Under the pieces are notes generated by a model. The model did no database searches, was not told the DNA's origin, and saw nothing but the letters and a program-made list of their open reading frames with translations. The translations under genes and the position numbers were made by a program. Positions 1 through 26,200 of a stretch of 64,000 nucleotides of DNA are shown piece by piece (position 1 is the stretch's first letter; each line of letters starts with the position of its first letter). This DNA is from Mesostigma viride (lineage: Eukaryota; Streptophyta; Mesostigmatophyceae; Mesostigmatales; Mesostigmataceae): positions 1,265,699 through 1,329,698 of the forward strand of contig RPFO01000090.1 of the NCBI GenBank assembly GCA_009746045.1, in the 5' to 3' direction.

Positions 1-249
1 AGGTTTTCAAGGGAAACAAAAAGAATCCTTTTCTGCCATGCATATTCATGCGACTCGCTGGGCCCTTTGGTCTGACCGCATTTCAGCCCCTCTGCCGGCC
101 CCTCGACCCCACTGCCTCTTCCCGTCTCCTCTCCTCCCCATTTTCTTCCCCTCTTTCCCCTCATAGTGCTGCTCACTGCTATGCCCCTCCTATTGCTGCT
201 ATTTCTTCTTTCCCCTGCTTGAAATGGCCTGCGTCCGGTCCCGCGCCAG

Positions 250-15769
<15,520 letters not shown>

Positions 15770-15802
15770 TCGATATGAGCACTCTTCTTTTCCATTTGAA
15801 AG

Positions 15803-15835
15803 TGGATCAGGACCACGATGACGTGGATGTTTCTT
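15803..15835 (+). repeat. Echo of the HDAC 3' coding end
   Basis: GGATCAGGACCACGATGACG plus TGGA (15737-15760, last coding exon) is repeated without change about 65 bp downstream, past the TGA stop, and the copy diverges afterwards. Confidence 0.85.
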
Positions 15836-16842
15836 GATACGCCCTTCATTTCCGCTTGAGGACTCCCTTGAGGATGCTTGCTCTGTGGCGCAGTCATGAG
15901 ATCTAATCAGGCAGCACATGCCTTGGGTTGCTCCGCTCCTCTTGGATGCTAATGCTCTCAAAGATCGAGATAAACGACACGTGTGCAGAGGGTAGGGGGG
16001 CACAGGGGGTGGGGTGGGGGTTGATGGTCGTTGTGGGAGGTTGATGTCCTGAGGCTTAACCTTTGGGCGCCTAGCACACGAATGCAGCATGCTTGGCTGC
16101 ATGGTTTTTCACAATAACTTTGATTTCGAAGTGGAAGATGGCATTTCTTGCAGTAAGCGCAACTTTATTTTCTTTATTTATAACAATTACCTGACAACGT
16201 ATTTTCTGGGAATGGTCCGATTGATTGAAATTGTGAATTCAATATGTAGAATACATGAATGCATATCCGCAAATGGCCGCTCGATCAGCCTGCAGTGTTG
16301 CCCTGATATCATATTGGATCGAGGTCGTGCACCTGGCTAGGTATGCAGCCCGCACAGCTGCCAGGGCGCGCTTCATCCTCACATGGCGAGCCCCTGGCCG
16401 CGCACGGTAATTTTAAGCGGTATATGTGACCAACACTGGACTTGATTCGTGATAGGGTGGGGCTGGACACGAACTACTTACCGCCTCGTCTGCCATTGCA
16501 GTAGAGGACAGCTCGATCGGATGAGGATAAAAGCTGCTGAATCTGGCGCTGCTGCTGTTCTCAAGCGACAAGATGCTGCAATCTGCAAACGCAATATCGT
16601 GGTGTGGAACTAGTCCCGAATTAAGGCTCAGTCGCTCTCTCTCGCAAGGGGCCGTTGAGACTGATGCACCACTCCTGGACAGCATCAAGGGCCCTGCATT
16701 CTTGGGCAAGCTGGGCTCGAGCACGTACTTCGTCCGTGTTGAGCGCGCAGCTCGCGTCGGTGGTCCCACTGGGCCTGTCGTGGTGACCACGGCTGATCTG
16801 AACGGGAAGCTGGCTGTCTTGAGGGCCCACAAGGAGCTGCAT
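15836..16842. other. Region downstream of HDAC with a small LINE scrap
   Basis: Mostly unassigned. Bases 16328-16410 on + resemble the LINE C-terminal tail seen at 16.9-17.4 kb (shared TWRAPGRAR). An open frame at 16573-16845 ends at a TTAAA tail, but I cannot assign it. Confidence 0.45.
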
Positions 16843-16872
16843 TAAATTAAATTAAATTAAATTATAACATGC
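16843..16872 (-). repeat. LINE 3' tail (TTTAA)n, minus orientation
   Basis: Four to five TTAAA/TTTAA units abut the conserved LINE 3' terminus (CCACGGAGGCATGTTATAA on the minus strand). The same terminus and tail occur on + at 42050-42090. Confidence 0.75.
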
Positions 16873-17466
16873 CTCCGTGGACTCGACGGCGCCGTCACCA
16901 AGATGCTGCGATGTTAACATCCCCTTTGGTTTGCACATTAGTAATGAGGATTTGTACGCTGATTTGCCCTATGTTTCCCACATTATTAGGCACAGGCGCC
17001 TGGGCCTAGCCGGGCACCTGGCCCGCACAGATCAGGTAGATACCTCAGATAGCCTAGCTGGCACCAAGCCCGCCCAGCCTGGGCGATATGTCCTCACCTG
17101 GCGTGCCCCCGGCCGCGCGCGGCAGGGCCGCCACCCGTGGACTTTTCGTGATAGACTCGGCATGGACATGTGCTACACTAGACGTGACGGGCTCACACCC
17201 GGGCAGCCTCCTGGTTTGTCTGTAATATGGAGGCAGATGGTGCGCAAGGATAGATGGCAAGTAGTGATGAAGGAGACCACCCCCAAGCCTGTGGGGGCTC
17301 CGTGTGTGACCAAGTATGGCATTCATAGCGATTCGGGCCGCGGTGCCCACACCCCTGTAACTAGGACCTAGATAGCTTATACCATCCATTCCATCCCATG
17401 TTCCCCTCCCACTGAGGACTTATGCTCACGTGACGCAGTCACGTGTCTATTAATTAATTAATTAAT
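16873..17466 (+). mobile_element. LINE (non-LTR) 3' fragment
   Basis: A + strand frame encodes the C-terminal tail of a LINE ORF2 protein: an LDGAVTKMLR-like start, then AGHLARTDQVDTSDSLAG, LTWRAPGRARQGR, and a MVRKDRWQVVMKETTPKP end. It is followed by a short 3' UTR and a (TTAA)n tail at about 17446-17466. The reverse-transcriptase core is absent, so this is a 5'-truncated copy. Confidence 0.75.
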
Positions 17467-18125
17467 GCCTCCGTGGGGAGATCATGTAGCACATATTCCT
17501 TGATGGATGGGTGGGGTGGAAGGAGCCGCGTAATCGAACTAACCTAACTCTAGGCTATCTAGTCTAGAAAATCCTAACTACACTACTCATCAAAACGCCT
17601 CCTCCGCTTGGGGGGAGGTGGCTTGCCCACAGGGGCTGGCGTGTGAGCCTTGACAATCTTTTGCCACCGCGTCTTGTTCTGCATGGCAGTCCAAAGAAGG
17701 GAGAGAGAGTGGATGCGGTGTTCAAACTGGGCTGGGTCCACTATAGGTCGTCCAGCAACATCTGGATGTAGTTCGTGACCGATGTTTCCCTACCCTTTTG
17801 GGAATGTCCTTGGGGCCAGGCCAGGTCAGCATATGCCGCCCTGGCTGGCCAAGCCGCTGGGGGCCTGCCAGACCAAGGGCGGTGTCGACCTGGCTGGTGC
17901 GAGCAAGGTGTCCTACAAATGCTATCCTACGCTGCCTAATCTCGTCCGAAATACGAGGCATACCCTGATACAAAGACTCTAATGACGGGCGCTTGGAAAA
18001 CCCTACGTTCAGGACCTTTCGGAGCATCCTGTAAACCGTGCCGTCGAGCTTAGCTGCCAGTGTGGGTGTGATTGTCCACGCCTCGGCGCCATACGTGAGC
18101 ACCCTGAGTTGAATGCCCTTCACCG
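17446..18125 (-). mobile_element. LINE (non-LTR) 3' fragment, minus strand
   Basis: On the minus strand 18123-17722 encodes LTYGAEAWTITPTLAAKLDG, then RQRRIAFVGHLARTSQVD and further tail. This is the same ORF2 C-terminal region as the preceding element. A 3' UTR with the TACATGATCTCC...GGAGGCAT terminus and a (TTAA)n tail follows. The two elements meet tail to tail and share the tail tract. Confidence 0.8.
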
Positions 18126-18900
18126 CTGGCTAGCACGCCGGCGATGGAGACGGGATTTTTGTTGTTTGGGGAACCGATTGTGGGAGGCTGAGCCCGCAGC
18201 CGCCACTGATTGCTATTGAACCCTTGCAGCTGGCCAGGCCGCAAGGAGCTCAGCCGCCGGCGCGGCGCTAACCGATAAGGCATGCTCGAGCCTCTACCCC
18301 GAGACTACCGGTAGGCTATACCCGATAGTGCATGCTCGAGCCTCTAACCCGAGACTACCGGCACTCAGCGGATCTGTGCTACCGAGGGCGACGGTTCTCT
18401 GACCGTCCCGGCGCGCACTGGCTTCCGTACCTTGCTTAGGCACTGACTAGCATCTAGACATCAATCTTTGATGCCCACCTGACTAGGCGCCCAGGCCGGC
18501 GACTACCGGCCAGCGGATAGATGCCACTCGGGAGCACAACTCCCATCACTTTCTTTTTAAATAATTATCATAAATTATTTAAAGCGAGGGGCAATAGGGT
18601 ACTAGCACTGACCCTATATACGTACGGTCAAGTAGAGAAACACGTAACGGCACACTGGCCGTCCCCAAATCCTAAACCCCAAGGAGGGTGCCCTACGCTG
18701 GGATCTGAGCACGCCAAAAACACCCGGGCTTTGCTCCCGGCCTCCTTTTCTACTTGGGTGCAACTGCACCACATGCATCATTAGTATAGGCACATGCACT
18801 GGCCGCCTGTCAGGTCTAGGGAAATGTATTCATGGATGAAAGAAGCGCCCATTCCCATGCAAAAGACGATGTCAGGTCACACTGTAAAAAAAAACTCATG
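18126..18900. other. Unassigned spacer
   Basis: Contains an imperfect duplication (GCATGCTCGAGCCTCTACCC at 18280 and again at 18331, each with CCCGAGACTACCGG). No gene was recognised. It could hold LTR remains of the adjoining Copia-like element, but matching ends were not found. Confidence 0.4.
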
Positions 18901-18903
18901 TCC

Positions 18904-20387
18904 TCATGAGCTGCCGCAGCAGCTTGTATACTGAGGCCCCGACAGCATCGCTGGCTTGGTCAAGGCATCGGCAATATTCTCGCTCTCGGGGATCCACCGC
19001 CGCTCATCCAACACCGTGGCGGACTCGGCCAACACAAGGTAATCTAGTTTGGTGGTGGAGGCGAGCGGGTTATTCAGAAACTCCATTATTGACTTGCTAT
19101 CTGTGCACAGCCGCATGCGGAGCGACAGCGCCACGCGGGCCTTATCCGCAAGCCATTGCAAAAGTCTGACGCTGCATGCACATAACACGCATGGTCGACA
19201 GAGGAAATGAACGCGCGACACTCCGCGCGGTTGCTGTCTACCACTACCGGCTGATGGATGCGGCTATACCAGTCGACAAGAGTGGGCTGCCCATGCAGTG
19301 GGGCTATCAAGAAAAAAGGTGGCCGCCTCCCGCGCGCGCAGCTGCGTGATGGTACGCGACTCCAGGTTCGCGTCAGAGTAAATGGTCATTGCCACCGGGC
19401 GGGTGATATCAACCCCCCACACGCGCAGGCCCGGCATGATCGACGCCAAGACTTGCGTCCGAAGATGCTGCGCTCCCATGCCCGCAATTAAGCACGGCGT
19501 CGGGCGCAGGCGCGTATAGATGGACAGGTCGGGTCGCACCGTGCCCGCGAGCCACCCCAGGTCCCCAGCTGGCCGCGCAATTGCGGTCCCGCGGACGCAT
19601 CCAGCCGCTCAGGCAGCGATTGCGCGAGCTTGTCCGCGTATTCCTGCTTGCATGGCCGCCATGTCAATGCACCAGCCAACCGGTGTGCGGTGCAAAGTGT
19701 AGGTTAGGCCACAGAAAGGGACGGGGGTGTCGGGGTCCAGCCACAACGTGCGGCTAGTGGGCAAAAGCTTGGCCACAGCGGTTACGAACTGCCGGACCCA
19801 CGCCCGGGGTCCAATAAGCCGCCAGTCATCCCCCTGCCATAATTGCATGAACGCGGGCTCGTGTGGGTTGGGTGTGTGGATGTGAAAGAGGTTGCTATCG
19901 ATGCGAGAAAACACCGCCCCCATGCTAGCAAAGATGCGTTCAGCCGTCTTGCGAAAGATGATGGGGCTAGACTGCAGGCCCTCCACACCAAGGAGAAGCC
20001 GCAAGTACACACACCGCAGCTCCCCCTGCCATGCACACCAAAGGGACCTTGACCACATACTGTCACCGTGCCAAGCCACACTTCCTCGGCCACTGCATGC
20101 CGGGTCGCTATATGGAGAAAGTCCCGCTGAAAATCTGAGCAGGCCATGGCATAGTCCAAACCCCGATCCAACAGCCCCAAGAACACCGATGTTAACACCC
20201 GGCTAGTGGTCTGCGACAGCCCGGGCGTAAACAATTCCTCCTCCGACAACTGTCGCGTCTGCGTACCACAATCTCCGGCGCCACCATGGCGGCTGGCCAT
20301 GCTCAGCTTTGGTAAAACCCAAATGAGCTGAGCTGACGTGCCTGCCTTAACTGCATGCCTGGTGGGGTGGGCGAGGACCTGTCCCAT
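18904..20387 (-). pseudogene. Degenerate Copia-like pol (RT to RNase H)
   Basis: Fragments in several minus-strand frames follow Ty1/Copia order: an RT-like DFLHIATRHAVAEEVWL block (about 20150-20090), then YSDANLESRTITQLRAR, PVVVDSNRAECRAFISS, CTDSKSIMEFLNNP and ESENIADALTKP. These match the Copia RNase H signature (YSDAD, a VALSS.EAEY-like box, CDN.SA, ADxLTKP). Frame changes between blocks show it is dead. Assignment is by motif order only; another retroelement class is possible. Confidence 0.6.
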
Positions 20388-20390
20388 GAT
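20250..20390 (-). repeat. 141-bp direct repeat, copy 1
   Basis: Near-identical to 21558-21698. The two copies flank the 3' LTR exactly (20391-21556). Confidence 0.85.
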
Positions 20391-21556
20391 TAAAGAAAGG
20401 AGGGCTCTCAGCCGAGGACAAGGAACTGTCCCTCGTGCCTGATGACCACCTTATTGCCTCCCCTGCTGTAGAATACTGCTTTCACAACACACACTTTGCA
20501 CAGTCTGATGATGAAGCCGCACATGCGGAATTTATTGAGAAAGTTAATACAATTACAACACGTTGATAGTCTCAATATCGATGCACTCCATGCTCACGAG
20601 CCCGCAGTTAGGCAGCGCTCCATGACATGCTACCGGCCTTGCTCCCAAGGAAAGGGAGAAACACGAAGGCCACTAACGAGAGACTCGAAGAGACTACACG
20701 CTACGTGAGAGTCCTCTTCGACTATGAACCAAACCATTCGTCATGCCACACGCATGACACACGCCACACTTGTCAGTCCAGCCAGGAATGCCCAAACTAT
20801 CTTGCTGCCTGAACCATGCAAATAGAAACTGCATTCCAGTTGCCGTCCTGGCTTTCTACCACACATGCCAACAAAAGCAGGAAGGCATCCCGACAAATCT
20901 AAATTGCTACCCTGTTGCCGATCTCATCTCCTAGAGGCTCCGGCATTTCTGTCCCTGGGAATGTCCGGCATTGAGTCACGACCACCAAGGTCGAAGCATA
21001 ATATCCTTCAAACAATCTGCACGCTCACACCTTGCGTGTGAGTGGCCCAGCAAACATTGCTTCTAATCTTTCCTTTCTAGAAGAAATCCCTTTGTAGGGC
21101 TGCCAGCGATTTCGCATTCATTCCAGCGATCTGGCTCCGCACCGCAAATTGTCCTTTTCCATTTTCTGTCCAGTCCTCATAACGTTGACCCGCTATTCTA
21201 CACCACAAAGACACCTGGCCTGTCAATAGCCTCGGCGCTGTTGAAGTCCAGCAGTCCAGCTCCAGCTCCAGCTCCAGCTCCAGCTCCAGCTCCAGCTGTC
21301 CACTAACTCGCGTATGATCCTCTCGACGCTGCGCACTTGTGCTGCCGTCCGCTCAAGTACGTCAGTGCTGCGCGCCCAGCCGTGCCTGGCCCGGCGCGCG
21401 CGCACGTGCACTTTCGTCCGCTCTTATGCTGCAAGTGCTAGTGTCCCCCCCCGGTCACTAGCCTTTGTCGAAAATGCGCAGAAAACAAATTCCTTGCGCA
21501 CGTCACCGGTCTTGTGCATAGTGGGCGCCCGGATGACATAGCTCGCGTCCGTGACA
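20391..21556 (-). repeat. 3' LTR of the gypsy element
   Basis: 1166 bp, about 99% like the 5' LTR once the LINE insert is removed. Contains a short AGCTCC hexamer run (21256-21297). The minus-strand start is TGTCACGGACGCGAGC and the minus-strand end is CCTTTCTTTA. Confidence 0.85.
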
Positions 21557-21557
21557 G

Positions 21558-21698
21558 CTGTCGCGTCTGCGTACCACAATCTCCGGCGCCACCATGGCGG
21601 CTGGCCATGCTCAGCTTTGGTAAAACCCAAATGAGCTGAGCTGACGTGCCTGCCTTAACTGCATGCCCGGTGGGGTGGGCGAGGACCTGTCCCATGAT
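21558..21698 (-). repeat. 141-bp direct repeat, copy 2
   Basis: Matches 20250-20390. This copy lies between the PHD-finger stop codon and the 3' LTR, where an untranslated tail and polypurine tract would be expected. Confidence 0.85.
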
Positions 21699-21725
21699 TC
21701 CCCCCTCGCTGGCTCTCATGGCTCC

Positions 21726-22556
21726 TCACATGGCCAGCGACCGTGCCAACACCACAGCAGCTAAGGAAATGGTGACGCTACTGGTTGCGAAACGGGCAGC
21801 GACACAAACTGGGCAAAACCACTGGCCCGCTGGCACGGTGGTGAGCGCTGGCTGCAAGCAGTGCATGTGCCACCCACAATTACAGTGATCACACAGCAAC
21901 ATGGTATCCCCCTGGTCTACGCGATGGCAAACCTGACACTGTGCGTCCTTGACCCGCCTGGCCGTGTGCGGGGCGAGGTCAGGCAATAAGTTGGGCAACG
22001 AACACGGACTGAGGTTGCTTACGTTATCGGTGGTGCGACTGCCGTCGACGCCCTCCAAAATGGCGACCCCAGATGGCTTGATGGCGACGATCCGCAAGAT
22101 GGTCGGCCCCGCAGTCACGTCAAGAGTGTCGGTCAGCTGCGTGCGGAGAAATACGAACTGCCCCGGACGAAAATGCAGCTGACGGGCCATGTAAGCGCCC
22201 CCCCGGCGCTGAGCGTAGCGCAGGGTATCTCGGTGCTGGGCGATGAACAAGTTGTTCATGGCGATGGGCATAACCTTGCGGAAAGTAGCCGCCCGTGCGG
22301 TCACCTCAGCCAGAAACTGACTGGCGTTGTCAAACGCCATAGGGGTGGGGTGTGCACTCTGCGCCTCCGTGGGGAGCAAGGGTGCGCGCCCAAACAACAG
22401 GAAATACGGGGAGAAACAGGCGAGCGACTCCTGGGGTGACATTCGGTAACCCATGGCTATCCACGCCAGTTCACGATCCCACATAGTGAATGATGCTGAC
22501 TGCAGGCTCCACTTGCGCAAAGCCTGCTTGACAGTCTGCACCAATCTCTCAGCCAA
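21726..22556 (-). CDS. Gypsy integrase C-terminal part with PHD finger
   Basis: 276 codons. The start is the integrase catalytic-Glu helix (upstream HPQANGLAERL, then VQTVKQALRKW), then the integrase C-terminal fold (YRMSPQESLACFSPYFLLFG, HFRPGQFVFLR). Residues 207-251 form a complete C4HC3 PHD finger: Cys207/210, Cys222/225, His230/Cys233, Cys248/251, with the conserved Trp two residues before Cys248. PHD fingers read histone H3 tails (family knowledge). In this position many gypsy elements carry a chromodomain, so a role in choosing chromatin for integration is inferred. A hydrophobic tail follows. The frame is separated from the integrase N-terminal half by two small indels near 22560-22610. 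Confidence 0.85.
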   Translation of the reverse strand: MAERLVQTVKQALRKWSLQSASFTMWDRELAWIAMGYRMSPQESLACFSPYFLLFGRAPLLPTEAQSAHPTPMAFDNASQFLAEVTARAATFRKVMPIAMNNLFIAQHRDTLRYAQRRGGAYMARQLHFRPGQFVFLRTQLTDTLDVTAGPTILRIVAIKPSGVAILEGVDGSRTTDNVSNLSPCSLPNLLPDLAPHTARRVKDAQCQVCHRVDQGDTMLLCDHCNCGWHMHCLQPALTTVPAGQWFCPVCVAARFATSSVTISLAAVVLARSLAM

Positions 22557-23253
22557 ACCATTGGCCTGAGGATGCTCCGAGAAGTGCGACGGTGATCAAT
22601 GAGACATGCATCCAACAATTCCTGAAATTCCCCCGAAACTCCCCGCCCTGGTCGGTGACCACCTCCGCGGGGGCGCCAAACCTGGCGATGATGTCGGCGA
22701 AGTGCTTGGCGGTGGTGGCGGCCTGCTTGTCAGCAATGGGGATGAGCTCGACCCACTTGCTAAAACTTTCGACACACACCATGACATACTTGTGGCCATC
22801 TGCACTTTCATCAAAGGGCCCACACAGGTCTACGTGCCAGCGGTAGAAGAGCCCTCTGATGGGTAGGCTCATCAATTCTTTCGCATCGTGGTCCACATTG
22901 AACCGGGCCTTCACCCGGGCACACTGCGCGCAGCGAGCGACGACCTGCGCGACTGTGGCACGCATGCCGTTCCACCAATAAGAGGCGCGCACTAGCGCCA
23001 AAGTGCGGTTACCACCCAGGTGGCCATACCGCTCATGGGCTTGCTGGACGATGGCGACCCGCTTGTGAGGCGGCGGCACCACCACTTTGCGCTTGCCGAT
23101 CATTTTGTGGAGGACCCCGGCATCCCACGAGTAGGTGACCGCCCTATGTTGCACCCTATTCAACTCAGCGTCACGCTGGGCTGAGGACCAATCAACCGGG
23201 GTGGGGTGAGAGCTATCCCTTGGACCTGCTCCAACACACGCCCATCGAGCCAC
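22549..23253 (-). CDS. Gypsy integrase N-terminal half (frameshifted)
   Basis: Contains the HHCC zinc-binding module (HERYGHLGGNRTL ... CAQCAR) and the first two catalytic acids of the DDE core (WHVDLCGPF and VTDQGGEF). The frame is lost after GGEFRGNFR. Two compensating small indels separate it from the Glu-bearing half, so this copy probably makes no functional integrase unless they are sequencing errors. It overlaps the end of the methyltransferase/RT frame at 23160. Confidence 0.85.
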   Translation of the reverse strand: MARWACVGAGPRDSSHPTPVDWSSAQRDAELNRVQHRAVTYSWDAGVLHKMIGKRKVVVPPPHKRVAIVQQAHERYGHLGGNRTLALVRASYWWNGMRATVAQVVARCAQCARVKARFNVDHDAKELMSLPIRGLFYRWHVDLCGPFDESADGHKYVMVCVESFSKWVELIPIADKQAATTAKHFADIIARFGAPAEVVTDQGGEFRGNFRNCWMHVSLITVALLGASSGQWFG

Positions 23254-26200
23254 ACATCACCCATGTTGCATTCCACTGTGAGATGGCCAACCAACACCAC
23301 CTGGAGTGCTAGGTATCGTGCCAAGGTATTGTCAATGTCAAAGGACGGAGAATTACCTTCCTCCAACGCGAGGAGGCCAGCGGCAGGGGTGAAGGGAGAA
23401 GGGTGAACTGCATTGCAGCTTGCCGCAAAGTCTGCGACTGTATACTCGACTGCGCGCCAGTCTGCCTCGGCGTCGGCGTCAGCGAAGCCTGCAGCATTAA
23501 CAAAAACCACAGACCCAGGCGAGCTCTCGGCCCCTAGGGCCCGCGCACCAGTGTTGTCAACAGTGGTTGGTAGAGCATACCTGGACAGGACGTCCGCGTT
23601 GGAGTGATCCACACCTGGCCGATGGACGATTGTCAGGTGGTACTCCTGAATGATCATTGCCCACCGGGCCAGCTTACCCGTGAGTTTGTCGCTGGTCATC
23701 AACCACAATAAGGGCTGGTGATCAGTGACAAGTGTGAACACCCGCCCAAAGAGATATGGCCTGAAGTGCTTGATGGCCCACACAACGGCTAACGCTTCCC
23801 CCTCGTAGGAAGAGTACCGACTCTCGGCAGAGTTGTTACTCCGACTAGCGTACGCGATAACATGCTCGCGCCCCGCATCGTCCTTTTGTGCTAGCACAGC
23901 CCCTAGGCCTACCTTGGACCAATCGGTGTAAAGAATGAAGGGCAGAGCATAGTCGGGGGCGCGTAGGATAGGAGCGGCAGTCAGTTCCTGTTTGATGGTA
24001 TCGATGGCTCGCTGCTGAGCCGGACCCCACGCCCAGACATTGCCCTTCTTCAACAACTCAGTCAGGGGTTTGACTTTGGTGCTGAAATTCTGAATATATC
24101 CTCGATAATAGCCAGCTAGCCCGAGATACGCGCGCACCCCCGAGATGTCGATGGGCACTGCGGCGTTGCTGATGGCTTCCACTTTGGCTGCCTCAGGGGT
24201 CCGGCCACCTGGTACAATCTGATGACCAAGAAACCCTATGGTCTGTTGGGCGAACTTGCACTTTTCAGGGTGCAGCCGCAGGTTGGCCTTATCTAGGGCG
24301 ATCCGAACCTGATCGAGGTGAGCTAAGTGCTGGTCAAATGTCTCGCTAAAGACAATGACATCGTCTATGTAGCAGGCTGCAAATGGCAACCCTGCCAGCA
24401 CCTGGTCCATGGCACGTTGGAACACCGCACTAGCGTTGCGATGTCCGAATGGCATGCGAACCCACTCGTACAGACGGGTCCCACCCCAAAAGGCCAGCTT
24501 GCGCTGATCTGCCTCTACGACCTTGATCTGATGGAAGCCGCTACGCAAATCTAGCGACGACACATACTTGACCTGGGGAGATATTTTATCCAAAACATCA
24601 TCGACCCGAGGCATGGGGTACCTATCAACAGGAGTGTGCGCGTTCAGCTGACGCAGGTCAGTGGCCATGCGCATACCTGTCCACTCGCCTGTGATGGTAT
24701 CCTTCTTGGGTGCGACCACCGTGGCAGCTGCATAACTGGAGGATGAAGCGCGGATGATCCCAGCTGCCTCTAGCTCTCGACAGTTAGCATCTACGAATTC
24801 CAGCTCAGCCAAGCTCAGCCTATGCTGCCGCCTGAATAAGGGCTGATCCGTATCTAGTGGGACCCCCATGCAGCCCCCGTTGTAGCACCCTAGTTCTTCA
24901 CTGCTGAAAGCGAAAACTGAGCGTGCAGAATGCAACCAGTGCTCCATAGCCTTGCGTTGCGTGGCGGTGAGGTGCTCACCTATGGCCCATATGTGAGAGG
25001 CAGCAGGATCTGCGACTGCGGCACTCCTACTGTCGAGACAAGGCCCCCGGACAGCGGCATCGTGGAAAAGGGAAAATGCGGCTACACCGGGTGTGACGCT
25101 CACCTGCTGAATGGCACGGACTGCGCGACCGACCGATTGCTGCAGGGTGGGCGCTCCAGCGAACACCGTGCTGGACAACAAGGACGTCATGAGGATAACG
25201 CTCCATAGTTGAAGCAGCCGCGATCTCCATGGCGACCCAGTGCCGCCGGACGCTGTTGGCCGGACACCAGCCGCGTGGGCACTGACAGGCGGTGGCGGTG
25301 TGGGGATATCTCCCCCACCCTGGCGCACTTGCATTGCGGCCCGCAGAACATACCCAACCTGGAAGGCTGACATGGCTTGCCCAACGAGAGACCACCTAGT
25401 GGCCTCTAAAACCCCCTCAGCGGCGGACGCCCCCACATGGAACCCCATGCTCACCTCCCGAAACTCAGCGGGCGGCTGCACCAACAAACCCGTACCGGTG
25501 TCCCATACCAAACCCTTGCCCCGGTCCCTGTAGGCCGATGACCCCTGGTAACTAACCAAGGTGGGAAGAGCGCACATAGGCTTACCTACGTGATTGACGG
25601 GCGCGTAAGGGTGCCGATCGGCGACGTCTACCCGCTGCGTGACCAAATGTGGTGGCAGCGCCACCTCCGCGGGCATGCCGTCGTGCTGTCGTGTGATCGC
25701 ATCTACCACTGCCTGGATGGTGGTGGTGAGTGCAAGGTTGGTCCAGAATGCGCGGTACCTGTGGGTGAGCCCGCCCAATCCTGCATTGTCGCACGTGACT
25801 GGTGCCCCTAAGATGTCCACGATCTGGGCCCAGTCCTTCCTCACTACCTCGTGAGGGCTGTCGTCGGCCACCACGTTCTCAAAAAGATACGCTAGTGGCT
25901 GGTCCTGCAGCTGCTGCAAGAGTCCAACGACTCGAAGCAGATCCCAAAACAACCCGCTCCTAGGATCCGCAAGCCCGCGTCCTACGCCGGCCTGACTCAA
26001 CCCTTGACATTCCCAGCCCGCGAGGACGAGGTCTATCCTCTTGTGCCGCCTCAAAAGGCCTCGCACATGAACCTCCCCAATGGCACGGATATCCTGAGGG
26101 CACTCCCCAAAGGGATCTGTCCACGCAGACGGAGGAAACTGAGATGGATACAGGGCAGACAGCTGGGCACAGTGATGCCTATACACTGCCCGAGCGGTAG

